NCBI GenBank assembly: GCA_021234155.1
Contig: JAJEKV010000033.1
Location: forward strand, 15,449,422 to 15,513,421
DNA length: 64,000 nucleotides
Direction: 5' to 3'
Source: Isoetes taiwanensis
Lineage: Eukaryota; Streptophyta; Lycopodiopsida; Isoetales; Isoetaceae
Within the stretch, counting starts at the first letter, position 1. Every line of letters starts with the position of its first letter. Both the position numbers and the translations under genes were made by a program. Shown piece by piece: positions 11,129 to 21,589 of this stretch. The notes beneath the pieces were generated by a model. The model was given only the letters and a program-made list of their open reading frames with translations, was not told where the DNA came from and did not search any database.

Positions 11129-12164
11129 TTCTAGAATGGGACTCGCAAGAAACCAACAAAGCGCCCATAGATAGGCTTCTCATTCATCTCAGCAGATTTT
11201 CTACAATGGTGGACAGTGGGTAGCCGCACACATGCGAACTACCCACGAAAAATAAAGGGAAAATCCAATTATATCATTTGGACCCCAAAACAAATACAAT
11301 GCTAATAGATGAGTGGTTGATGTACTGTTAAAGCTTATCACCGGGATTAAAAACCCCGCCCTTCGGGTTTTCGAGGAAAACCCTAGTGATAAGCCTTCTC
11401 AAGAAGGGGCTTAGACAAACGTAAGGCATAGAATCGCCCCCAAAACCCCGCATGGAGAAGTCGAAACGGATGCCGCCGCCAACCCGCACTGCACATCACC
11501 AACACAACAAACGAGAAACATACCGAGAATAGCATCACCCAAATGGGTGGAAAAAAGCATCACCTAGCGGGTGGAAAAACATGATAAAACGAAACTTGTA
11601 TGCGATAAACAAAGAAGGGGAGGGTGGGTTCAAAGAGAATAAGGTACTGGCTGAGAGAAGAGGAAGCGTAGATGAGACGTGGATGCAGAAACGCTACTGA
11701 AATAGCGAACTCCCAACCCAAAACGGGCATGCGCCGCCATGCATGCATGCATGACATGCATGCTCGCCCCATTCTAGAATGGCGATCCGATGTCTCCGGA
11801 TCGATGCGATTCTAGAATGGGACTCGCAAGAAACCAACAAAGCGCTCACTACCGTGAGAACTTCCTACAAACTAGGATCAAGGGCTCGAGGTCACGGGGA
11901 CGAGGCCAAAGGCCGAAGGATAGCAAGAAAGATACGCCAATTGGCTAAACCAGTGCAGGAAGAAGCCCCCCCCCGCCTCGAAACAATTCAAAGAGAATAA
12001 GGTACTGCTGAGAGAAGAGGAAGCGCCGATGAGACGTGGATGCAGAAACGCGCCTGAAATAGCGAACTCCCAACCCAAAACGGGCATGCGCCGCCCGCAT
12101 GCATGCATGACATGCATGCTCGTCCCATTCTAGAATGGCGATCCGATGTCTCGGATCGATGCGA
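11129..12164 (+). mobile_element. Two head-to-tail Helitron2-like elements in intron 1 of A
   Basis: This block is absent from A2 (empty site 18169/18170), so its ends are exact and there is no target duplication. It contains two units joined directly: 11129-11809 (681 bp) and 11810-12164 (355 bp). Both begin TTCTAGAATGGGACTCGCAA and both end with an inverted TTCTAGAAT, a CGATCCGA hairpin and ATGCGA. Their right-hand 200 bp match the element at 1051-1250. The first unit also holds an inverted pair around GCTTATCAC/GTGATAAGC (11333-11395). No protein is encoded. Direct head-to-tail joining is what rolling-circle transposition would produce. Confidence 0.75.
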
Positions 12165-12931
12165 ATATGATGCTTTTTTCTTACCATATATGTAATCTGC
12201 CACCAGACCGACCAAGGTAAGTGGTCTTGTTATAACAAAGGGATGGCAGCAGGATTTACTCCGAGAAGACAGGATCACCCAAATTCTGCACATAAAAGGT
12301 TTAGAAATTTATGACTTGGCAGTCTTATAACTTGCATTGATAGGCAAAAGTGAAGGGGATAACCCAAGAAACTCATAGCTTACCTGTTAGTGACTTAGGC
12401 TTTTACCCTACTCTGGCTAACTGTCCTCTGGTTTCACTGCAGGTAACCGAGTTTCTTGCTCTCTTGCTTTGATGATTCTTTAGCATAATGGATGATCAAG
12501 CTACAACTATTTTGGACATGGTTACTGTACATTTTTTATGAAGTAAGATCTTTTCAAAGGAATTGTGGCCTTAATGAAGGCATAATAGATATATATTTCT
12601 TTATTGTAGACTTTCATTATGTATGAGACTTTGAAAATAATAGAAATCTTTGTATGCTTTCAAAGAAGTCTCTGAGATATTAGAACAGAAATTTCAATTG
12701 AATATTTAATGACCAAAACATGACCATGGCCTAAAGGGAAATCACCTGTATCCTGATAGGACTGCAAATTGTACTCTAAAGTACTTGATTGTATCAGGAG
12801 TAGAAAGTCTTGGACTTAAGGTTTTTTTATGCATACTCAGTTTTCTGGTTATACCAGAAACCATGGTTGATGTTTTAAATATTTCAGGTAACTAATCTTA
12901 TGAAATATACTAAATCTGCTCCCTGCTATAG

Positions 12932-14476
12932 GAACCCTATAAGAATGAGACATCTGAGGAAGTACACTGGATTAAAGAACTGGTACCTTTCAAATACAAA
13001 GAGAATGGCATTGAAGCCCCTAATATGGCAGTTCAGAACTTACTTGGCTGCATCCGAAACAAGGATATACATAGCCTGATTATCTTTAATGAGAAAAACC
13101 TACGGGATAGAAGACTATCCCCTATTATCTGCCTTGGCTTCAGCGGCTGGTTCAAATTGTTTGGACAGATCAAAAAAGCCAATTATGAGTACAACAAATG
13201 CAAAGAATATATCAATTCTGTATACAAGGATATTGGCACTATTCTCTACAAAAGGACATGCCTTGAGGATGAAACAGCCCGAATATTTGTAATTGGGCTA
13301 TCTATTCTTGAAAAAGTCAATGATATTATTCCTCTTACATTTGAAGCTGAAGACAAAAGCAACAAAAACAGTCCCAGGACTGTGACAGAAGTTAATCAAG
13401 AGTGTCTCTTTTCAGATCTGGATCTTTCTGAGTTTGATTATCAGTCCACAAATAGTGACATTGCTAAGGATGATAATACCTACACAGGGGAAGGGGACAA
13501 TTCCATTGGAGCATTTGAAGAACTACCCAATCTTACCCTTGGTAATTCTTCTTGTTTCCCTATTATAACTGAACAAATGGTTGAATGTCTTGGAGCTGGA
13601 TATTCTCACGCCTTATGGAGAAGCCAAAATTTTGGTGCACTTGCCCCTCTTGACTTGGATACCTGGATAGCATTTGCTGGTATTACCAAGGAAGAAATTG
13701 ACATGGCTAAAATTACAGCCACAAAACTTGAAAAAACCTTCAAGTTGACTGAAGTAGAAGTACCTTTTGACATGACCACTTTTGACCAGATCTGCATCAG
13801 AAATAATGGGATACAGATTGGACAGAAAGGACACATGGCATATCCCAATGAAACAAGAGATGATTTTTATCTGAAACGGGTATGGCGCACTCATTGCCCA
13901 TATTTCACATGTCCATGTCCAAAAAATAAAAATTCACCCTGCCACTGTGGCATCATATGGTTTGATCAGGGGATATGGTTCATCCTTAATCATATGGAAG
14001 AACTACATTTGGGTTCATCTCCCATCATGAGAATGGTAAACATTACTAAACTACTCAATAAAGTACTGAAACCAGCTGTTATTGCATATGTCTCCTACCT
14101 GGAAGTGAGGAAGATCATGATTGAAATGACGCTGACTATGGCACAGAATCCTAATGCCAACCTCAAAGTGAAATTTGGAAATAATCGGATGGCAGACATT
14201 GTGGAGAAAAGTGTTAAACCAATATCATTCTTGAAGGCTAATGCTAACAGCAACTACAAGGGCATTTCTAAAAAGCCTCAGTTTGGTAGAAATCAGCAAA
14301 TCAACAAGACAGCCAAAGGCATACAATGGATGCCACCTCGCTTGACAATTGATCCTGCACTAGCAAAGGATGGCATAAAAGGCACAAAAGGTGAGAACAA
14401 AAGCATCAAACAGACTGAACCAGAAAAACAGAAAATTATCCATCTGGATGAGAGCACGCCTGAGAATTTAGACATT
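12932..14476 (+). CDS. Element A exon 2 (515 aa), protein of unknown function
   Basis: It starts after the acceptor GCTATAG and reads EPYKNETSEEVHWIKELVPF in phase 0, which fits the end of exon 1. The donor ATT/GTAGAG at 14476/14477 keeps phase 0 into exon 3; without splicing a stop follows at 14501. The same borders in B also give exactly 1545 nt, which strongly supports them. Conserved parts include NLTLGNSSCFPII, HALW.SQNFGALAP, a cysteine cluster CX4CXCX7CXC at residues 322-339 followed by GIIWFDQG and NHMEE (possible zinc binding), and a basic, Lys-rich tail. I recognise no known domain. By position it may be a nucleic-acid binding or gag-like part of the polyprotein. Confidence 0.75.
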
Positions 14477-14681
14477 GTAGAGGATTCCCAATGTGATACT
14501 TAAAAATCCAAAAAAAAGGGGGCATATGAACTATATGTTGACATGCATGTCTAAAGACTCTAGACATATTTTGATTCATACTTTACCAGTATTTCATAAA
14601 GTTCATGTTATACTTTTTCGTATCTATGAATATCAGTGATATCACATGTTGCTGCAATACTAATATTCATTATATCTGTAG

Positions 14682-16760
14682 GTTGTTAAACCTGTGACAA
14701 GAATTATCACAAGGGATATCAATATGCTGAAACATTTGGTCAATAACAAGGATAAAAAGGACAAACGGATTGTCCACTTTAAATTTCTATCCAAAAGCTT
14801 GGAAAGATTTGAGATCAGAAATATTTTTAGCTTAGTATTATCTGAGACGTTACAAGATAAAGGAAATGAGTTACTTGAAAAAACGACATTTGCATGGAAA
14901 TATTTGGATCAATTAAAACAGACAGTATACAAACCATTTTCCATTTTTGCTGAGGCAAAAAATAACAGGTGTCCTTGCTCCAATCCCAACTTGAAAACAT
15001 TCATTGATCAGGATATTGGACATGTAAGAACCACTGACCTGGCAATTGTCCATAACAACAAACTGAGGAAAGCCTTTGAAAAAGGGCTTAATCATATACC
15101 AGACTGCAGCTTCAGTGTACAAAAATTCATGGAAGAATTTGAAGTAACTTGCAGACAATTCTTTCTGGTACATCAATATGATCTCACAGACTTAACATGT
15201 GAAGATATACAACAAATCAGTGACATGTTAATGCAATATGCTCACATGGAGATAGTTGAATTCAGGAAAAATCTGAAAGGGAAAAGGTTTCTATGGGATG
15301 ACCCCAGTGTGAGAAAAAACATGGAATGGCTCGTGGCTAATCTGTACATATCAGGTTTGGACAAAGCAAGCAACAATCCAGTCTTTATCTGTCAGAGACA
15401 CATTTTTGAAAAAGCACAAGAAAGACTAAACTGTCCAGACTTCCAAAGTACCACTTTTGTACCTCATATGGTTGCTGAAATGACCAAGAAAGAGACTCAA
15501 AGACTTCTAAACACTGATACGGAGACACAAAACAGATTACCATATCTCATGGCAAGTTACAAAGCACACAAACATGAGTATAGATGGCTCACCAACGCAC
15601 ATGATTCGATATTTTCTGAGCTTGCTGATGTAAGTACAGCCATTCTTAACAGCTTCCTGGAAACTTGGCCCCTTCTGTGCTTTAAAATAACAGCCAAAAT
15701 CAGGATGTTCAGACGTCTTAAAGTTAATGCATCGTGGATTATTGACTCATCCTATGACATGGTACTGAACTTACCACAAAGGATTTACAGTGTATTTGCA
15801 GCAGATATAACACACTGTTATGAGACAATTCCCCTCGAAGGAGAGGACGGATTAGTGGAGATAATAAATGAAGTGGCAGACTTGGTATGGGAATACATGA
15901 TAACTGAAAAGCATGTGTTTTACCTAATGTACAGAATCAAGGATGGAGGATATATTGTTAAATGGGAAAAGAATCTCAAGAAAAGCCTCCAAAAGACTTG
16001 CTGGAAAGTGATGGAAAAAAGTACATTTAAACAAATGAATGAGTGGTTACTGTCTAACTGCTACCTACAGCTGGGTAAACAAATTTATAGGCAAAGGAGG
16101 GGCATCCCAATGGGATTTTCATGCAGCCCTGCTTGGTGTAATTTATACCTGGCATGGCATGAACTTAAATTTATACTTAAACTTGCTGATAAAGGCAGAT
16201 ATGAGGACATTAAAAGATTTCAATATACAAGCAGATATATTGATGATCTCAAAATTGTAAATGGAGGCAATGTCAAAGAATTCTTTGATGCAAAATCGGA
16301 CATTACAGTATATAACATGGAATATATTGGTATAAAAGATGAAACCACTTATACAGAAGGAGTCCAGAATAAATATGAGGCCATCGGCTGCAAGATCAAT
16401 TACATGAATATCACTATTCAGGTTACAGATCAGGAAAGAGGCACATTCACGATGTGCAGATATGATAAGAGAAACAATCTGCCATTTCATGTCAACAAGT
16501 TTATTAAAGCCGACAGCTGCAGACCGTACAAGCAAGCTATGAAAGTCATCATCTCACAGTTACTACCCTATGTATATGCACATTCATGCCATGTTAACGC
16601 TGCGACAGATATTGCTGATCTGATACAGGCATTTCACAAGAATGGCTTCAGCAAAGATAAACTTACAAGACTAGTGTTGCATTCGCTCCAAAATGACCAA
16701 TTTCCTGGTATACTCTACAACATAAAAGAGATGATCGAAACCTTGAAAATTATTCTGTAA
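14682..16760 (+). CDS. Element A exon 3: reverse transcriptase (692 aa)
   Basis: It begins VVKPVTRIITRDINMLKH after the acceptor TCTGTAG. The order of motifs is: a C.C pair and GHVRTTDLAIVHNNKLRKAF (about residues 95-130), DKASNN (227-232), FAADITHCYETIPL with the motif A aspartate at 375, GIPMGFSCSPAWCNLY at 474, RYIDDL with catalytic Asp 521 and 522, and YDKR at 594 followed by a thumb-like tail. All three catalytic aspartates are present and the frame is open. The same motif set (GHV.T.DL, DKA.NN, YIDDL, YDKR) occurs in a family of RTs common in invertebrate genomes, as I recall. The DK motif recalls the DKG of Penelope-like RTs. No GIY-YIG, RNase H or integrase is present. Confidence 0.85.
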   Translation, partial: VVKPVTRIITRDINMLKHLVNNKDKKDKRIVHFKFLSKSLERFEIRNIFSLVLSETLQDKGNELLEKTTFAWKYLDQLKQTVYKPFSIFAEAKNNRCPCSNPNLKTFIDQDIGHVRTTDLAIVHNNKLRKAFEKGLNHIPDCSFSVQKFMEEFEVTCRQFFLVHQYDLTDLTCEDIQQISDMLMQYAHMEIVEFRKNLKGKRFLWDDPSVRKNMEWLVANLYISGLDKASNNPVFICQRHIFEKAQERLNCPDFQSTTFVPHMVAEMTKKETQRLLNTDTETQNRLPYLMASYKAHKHEYRWLTNAHDSIFSELADVSTAILNSFLETWPLLCFKITAKIRMFRRLKVNASWIIDSSYDMVLNLPQRIYSVFAADITHCYETIPLEGEDGLVEIINEVADLVWEYMITEKHVFYLMYRIKDGGYIVKWEKNLKKSLQKTCWKVMEKSTFKQMNEWLLSNCYLQLGKQIYRQRRGIPMGFSCSPAWCNLYLAWHELKFILKLADKGRYEDIKRFQYTSRYIDDLKIVNGGNVKEFFDAKSDITVYNMEYIGIKDETTYTEGVQNKYEAIGCKINYMNITIQVTDQERGTFTMCRYDKRNNLPFHVNKFIKADSCRPYKQAMKVIISQLLPYVYAHSCHVNAATDIADLIQAFHKNGFSKDKLTRLVLHSLQNDQFPGILYNIKEMIETLKIIL

Positions 16761-16861
16761 GTAAACTCAAGTTGATTTGACTACTTACTTACTGAGTGGT
16801 ACAATAGGTACTTGGTACTAGCTGCAGATTCAATTTCTATTGGATATGAAAAATAGGGAGG

Positions 16862-16907
16862 GCAGGGCCTTTGTGTTACAACAAGGCCCTGCATCCCTTG
16901 TTGTAAC
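16862..16907 (+). other. 3' RNA structure of element A (two competing hairpins)
   Basis: About 100 nt after the stop codon, GCAGGGCCTT (16862-16871) pairs with AAGGCCCTGC (16883-16892). GTTACAACAAGG (16875-16886) also pairs perfectly with CCTTGTTGTAAC (16896-16907). The two stems share the AAGG segment, so they compete. The same layout is kept in B with one compensatory change. The short conserved tail GGAGGTAGG and a T tract follow. It is a candidate signal for RT binding or priming. Confidence 0.65.
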
Positions 16908-16960
16908 TGTACAATAACTACAAAGGCCACCCCCACTACGGAAGGAGGTAGGGTTTTTTT

Positions 16961-18823
16961 GTTAATGATTAAAATACATATGGTGACTTGTTAAAAAATT
17001 AAATGCCCAGAAATCCATAACATAAGATGATGTATAGGTCTTTCTTAGATAGAAGGACGAGCACAAGAAATACATGGGTAAAAATTATGTTGTAAAATAA
17101 CCTTACCATTGGTTAAAATTAACATGACAGATAACCCTTTAGGGTGTTGGTTTACAAGTTAGGGTTCCGTCCACGAATGGACGGAAAGGCACATGACGGA
17201 TCCGACCACCAAGCTCTTACAGGCAGTTACAAAAATAGCTGGAGGAGAACTCTCAAGTCCCTAATGGACCAGACGGTATTAAGGACAGGTAACGACCCTA
17301 CACATGTATTTAACAGCTCATGCATTAGAAATCGCTGCACTGGCAGAGTCCCCATACCAAGCCGGATCTGGCTCAGGCCGGATTTGTTTATGGGTAGGAA
17401 AAAGGGGGATTTAAACATGGCCACCAGAAGGAAGATTGAGGCTGAGATGAAGAATGCATCCAAAAGAAAGAAGTTGTTTGATTTCCACAAGGTTGCTAAA
17501 ACCTCTGTGATGGCAGAATGCACCACTATGGGTAATAAGGAAGCTGCTAGCACTGAGCAGAAAGCTAAGGACGTCCTTGAGCAGAAAGGCAAGGAAACTG
17601 AAGAAGTTATGGGCATAAGCAATGAAGACACTGTGCAGATTGAAGCCCTGCATGATTCAGTGATCAAAGAAGCAGCAAATGAGCAGACCCGACATACAAG
17701 CTATTCAGCAAATCCTCAAGACCACCAGGTTTCGTAACTAGTTAAATTTATCTAACTAGAATATTCATTATAGATCCATAAGCTTTATAATGAAATCATA
17801 TATGCATAAATTTATGGATGTCATAAATCAATAAGATAGATCTAGTATAATGGATCTAAAAGTTGGGAAATGTTTAAAAAAACATTTGAAGTTAAAAATA
17901 CAAGAAAGGATATATATGAAGGTTTAATCTAGATGAAGGCTGTTTTGGCACATGAAGGATTGCTGGAAATCTGCATATGCATGAATGTATGGACGTCATA
18001 AACCAATAAAATAGATCTAATATAATAGATCTTAAAGCTGAGACATCTTAAAAAATATGTGAAGTTAAAAATACAAGAAAGAATACATGTGAATGTGTAA
18101 TCCAGATTGAGAATTTGAGGAGGGATGATCTGACATAGGAAGGACTGCTGGCATCATTATTAACATAGAATATGATGCTTTTTTCTTACCATATATGTAA
18201 TCTGCCACCAGACCGACCAAGGTAAGTGGTCTTGTTATAACAAAGGGATGGCAGCAGGATTTACTCCGAGAAGACAGGATCACCCAAATTCTGCACATAA
18301 AAGGTTTAGAAATTTATGACTTGGCAGTCTTATAACTTGCATCAGGCAAAAGTGAAGGGGATAACCCAAGAAACTCATAGCTTACCTGTTAGTGACTTAG
18401 GCTTTTACCCTACTCTGGCTAACTGTCCTCTGGTTTCACTGCAGGTAACCGAGTTTCTTGCTCTCTTGCTTTGATGATTCTTTAGCATAATGGATGATCA
18501 AGCTACAACTATTTTGGACATGGTTACTGTACATTTTTTATGAAGTAAGATCTTTTCAAAGGAATTGTGGCCTTAATGAAGGCATAATAGATACATATTT
18601 CTTTATTGTAGACTTTCATTATGTATGAGACTTTGAAAATAATAGAAATCTTTGTATGCTTTCAAAGAAGTCTCTGAGATATTAGAACAGAAATTTCAAT
18701 TGAATATTTAATGACCAAAACATGACCATGGCCTAAAGGGAAATCACCTGTATCCTGATAGGACTGCAAATTGTACTCTAAAGTACTTGATTGTATCAGG
18801 AGTAGAAAGTCTTGGACTTAAGG
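16961..18823 (+). repeat. 3' pseudo-LTR of element A (A2)
   Basis: This near-identical copy of 9915-12821, without the Helitron2-like insertion, starts right after the element's conserved tail GGAGGTAGGG and T7. It stops at CTTAAGG plus T13, in the middle of what would be intron 1. It is thus either an LTR-like terminal repeat or a second tandem copy truncated at an internal oligo-T. Confidence 0.85.
17390..17728 (+). CDS. Element A exon 1, intact 3' copy (113 aa)
   Basis: The frame is open from MGRKKGDLNMATRRKIEAE through KDVLEQKGKETEEVMG to a donor at CACCAG/GTTTCG (17728/17729), phase 0. It lacks the 5-bp insertion of the 5' copy. It has no downstream exons 2 and 3 of its own: the next such exons belong to element B, 3.9 kb away. 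A transcript starting here could in principle splice into B exon 2 in frame, since every junction is phase 0. Confidence 0.6.
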
Positions 18824-19314
18824 TTTTTTTTTTTTTATTATAAGTTCTTGACAATAAACCAATGATGAAGTTGTACAGTTGTTGATATGAGTAACAACTC
18901 CACACTTGTGCAAGGATAACATGGTTGTGAATGGGAAACATAAGGACATGGAATACGTTTATACCATGACTCTGACCTTTGTAATATTTTTTGCACTATT
19001 AGGTTTGGAAATTTAGGGTTGCCTTTTGAGAACAGAATGGCTGGCATCTATCGAGCTAAAAGAACGGCTACAGATGATCGTGCAAAAAGGTCCGGCTGGG
19101 ACAGTTAACTAGTACCTGATAAGAACTGCTGTGTGCGTGAATAGAGTCTGGCATAAAGCTGGAGGTCTAAGGACACAACTAGATAAGGTATACTTTGATT
19201 AAGTACACGTTCTAGATGCCCATAAATATGTGGTTTGCAAATTTCGTGGAACACTTGGGCCGCTGTGGCATTTGATCCATTGAGAGATGTCGGATTTGGT
19301 GTAGCCTTTTGTTG

Positions 19315-19647
19315 ATGGGCAGGAAGAAGGGTGACCTCAACATGGCCACCAGGAAGAGACTAGAATTTGAGAAAGTTGCTGGACCCAAGAGCAAGAAGCT
19401 CTTCGATTTTAGAAAAGTTGCTAAAGGACCTACAGGGGAAAATAGCAGAAGCATGAGCAATGCTGGAAAGGAGGCAGGCACCAATGCTACCAAGGATAAT
19501 GCTGACAAGGGCATCAATGTTGGTTTGGTAAAGCAAATTTCTAAGGACAAAGGGCTGGAGCCAGATCAAATGGAAGCAGAGATCAAGGAGAAAGCAACTG
19601 ATGCTGATCTGCATTTGGGAGTTCTCCCAAACTCGAAAATCAACCAG
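19315..19647 (+). CDS. Element B exon 1 (111 aa), basic N-terminal part
   Basis: The ATG opens MGRKKGDLNMATRKRLEFEK; the rest is rich in Lys, Asp and Ala (KKLFDFRKVAK, then NADKGINVGLVKQISKDKG) and looks disordered. The donor is AACCAG/GTTCTG at 19647/19648, phase 0. The first 40 residues are conserved with element A, including the K-L-F-D-F-[RH]-K-V-A-K core, which argues for real coding use. It may bind nucleic acid or act as a nuclear targeting signal; this is inference from composition. Confidence 0.65.
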
Positions 19648-20753
19648 GTTCTGGTTCACTTTCAAAATATTTGCTTATTGCATGCTTGATTTAAGGCGAA
19701 ATTATTCTTTGATGTTATTGGAATATGTTTTATAGTGCTAGGCAGTGGATATGAATCTAGAATATGCAGTATAATGGCAGGCAAATATAACCCAGGATGC
19801 TTGTTAGATGTGAATATTTCAGAAATTGGCAGGATACACTAATGGATAAGTATAAGAAGAGGGCAGACCTGAATTAAATAGAGTTGTACATGGCTTCTTT
19901 CAAAAAGCTGGAGTGTAACAAACTATTACAAGTGTAAAAGAATGATTAAGCTATTGGTGCAAATGGCATGGGATTTTGAAGGCACTGCTATTAAGTAGAT
20001 GAGCTATAAAATGTATAAATGCTGGTTAGTAATATAGTTATTAAACCTTGGCATTGGAAATCGGATATAGATTCAGAATTATATCTAGGTCCAACTTAAG
20101 GGATAGGAGACATGCTAGATATGCATACTACTGAAACTATGAAATACGAAAAGATAGATCTAGTTAGGGAAGATCTAAAAGAGATAGATCTGAAATTTAC
20201 ATAGGCTCTGTTGCCGGACTGGAGTAGACTGGTACAACAGTAAGGAAATAATTAAATTAATGATGCAGGGCAGTATAATATGACTGATAAGAAGACACTA
20301 TTATTGAGAATGATGGCAATAAAATATATAAATGTTAGCTAGACTAACTTATTGCTATTGGACATGTTCTTCAGAATATCTGAATCAAACTACCAGCTGG
20401 GTATAGAATGTTGACCAGTAATTAGGCTTTTGAGTTATATGGCTTATTGTTTCCACTCTGACCACTATACATAACACGAGTTAATTGAAATTAAATTGTA
20501 ATCAAATAAAGAAGGAAAGCAACATGACTCTACGGTAAGGGAGTTCGTTTGGAGGATGCTGCCCTGTATGAAACTTAAAAATTAAGGCCTAAGTAATTGC
20601 TGTTTCTTGATGAGAATGATGATATAGGAGACCTATTGGTTCTGTGATATAATCTGAGCATTTTATGCCATTAAACATTGTGGCATGGTGAAGGGGATAA
20701 ACCCAAGAAGACCTATAGCTTATCTGTTAGTGACTTAGGCTCTTACCCTTCTT

Positions 20754-21075
20754 GGGTAAAAGCATGTTAGGGTGTCCCTTAAAAAGTATTATTTAGTGAC
20801 CAAAAAGGTACCTAAAAAGGTAGCCAGGACTGGGTACTGGGTACCTGTATAATATCTCAATATAAGGTATGTTTTAGAACTTTTTATATATATATTGGTC
20901 TCCGATAGCATTATCTTTATCTTAACTTTGAATATTACCATGTCCTTGACTTTTATTTTTGATTTTTGTATTAGTTTTAATAAAAAGAAAAATGAGAAAG
21001 TACCCAGTTCTGAAGTACCTAGTGTATGTACTTTTGCAGGTTCCAAAAGTGGTACACCCTAACATGCTTTTACCC
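20754..21075. mobile_element. 322-bp MITE in intron 1 of element B
   Basis: The terminal inverted repeats start GGGTAAAAGCATGTTAGGGT and end with the reverse complement. B2 (27484) shows the uninterrupted sequence CCCTTCTTAGGCTAA, so this is a recent insertion after the two repeats formed. TCTT at both sides is a possible 4-bp target duplication. The interior is AT-rich with several GGTACC-like steps and encodes nothing convincing. The superfamily is not clear. Confidence 0.75.
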
Positions 21076-21589
21076 TCTTAGGCTAACTGTCCTTTGGTTT
21101 CACTGCAGGTAACCAGGTTTTCTTGCTCCATGCTTTGATGTGTTTGTTTAAGCTATGGTTCAAAGTACAAGATGTCAAGTAAGCATGTTCCATATGGAAA
21201 TTATTACTTATGAACATTCTGCTGTAAGGAAAAACAGCCTTAGATATTCATGTAAACAGATGGCTGGTACTATTATAACATTTATCTCTGGATTATGTAT
21301 ATTATTTGAAATGAAGAGAAAAGCTTTTGTAATGTCAAAAGTATGTATAATTGTTGAATATGTACAGTTATTGTAACTTTATCTTAGGCCTAGAAAATGA
21401 TTCCTGTTAGTTTTCTAGGGCTGCAAATTGCAAGCTTGGTATTTCTGTAAGGAATATTAAGGTTGAAGTCTGGAAACAGATTGTATGAAGGTTTTTTTGT
21501 CTTAGATTCAGCTTTCTAGTTTTACTAGAGACCAAGATAAAGTTATCATTTTACAGGAAGAGTACTAAACATTTATCTGATCCTTTTAG

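Larger units (their letters stand above)
9915..12821 (+). repeat. 5' pseudo-LTR of element A (A1)
   Basis: It starts GTTAATGATTAAAATAC after the T26 tract and ends CTTAAGG before T7. It matches 16961-18823 almost base for base, except for the 1036-bp insertion at 11129-12164 and a few small changes. It holds the leader, exon 1 and most of intron 1, so the repeat supplies the translation start. Confidence 0.85.
9889..18836 (+). mobile_element. Retroelement A: intron-bearing RT element with pseudo-LTRs
   Basis: Order: T26 tract, direct repeat A1 (9915-12821), T7, internal part with exons 2 and 3 (12932-16760), 3' hairpins (16862-16907), T7, direct repeat A2 (16961-18823), T13. After removing a Helitron2-like insertion A1 is about 1.87 kb and A2 is 1.86 kb, and they are nearly identical, so the element is young. 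The gene starts in A1. Introns, pseudo-LTRs and a DKASNN motif before the RT core suit Penelope-like elements; the lack of a GIY-YIG domain and the presence of a large exon 2 do not match the classic types. Exon 1 of this copy has a frameshift, so A is probably no longer autonomous. Confidence 0.8.
18837..21491 (+). repeat. 5' pseudo-LTR of element B (B1)
   Basis: It begins ATTATAAGTTCTTGACAATA and ends TTGTATGAAGG before T7. It matches 25572-27900 apart from the MITE at 20754-21075 and small changes. It contains exon 1 and most of intron 1. Confidence 0.85.

Noticed and set aside
14682-16760. Telomerase reverse transcriptase
   Set aside because: The protein has the RT core but no recognisable telomerase RNA-binding motifs, and the gene lies between direct repeats in two related copies, as a mobile element would.
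20789-21046. 85-codon minus-strand ORF within intron 1 of B
   Set aside because: It lies wholly inside the MITE and has a low-complexity, AT-driven composition.
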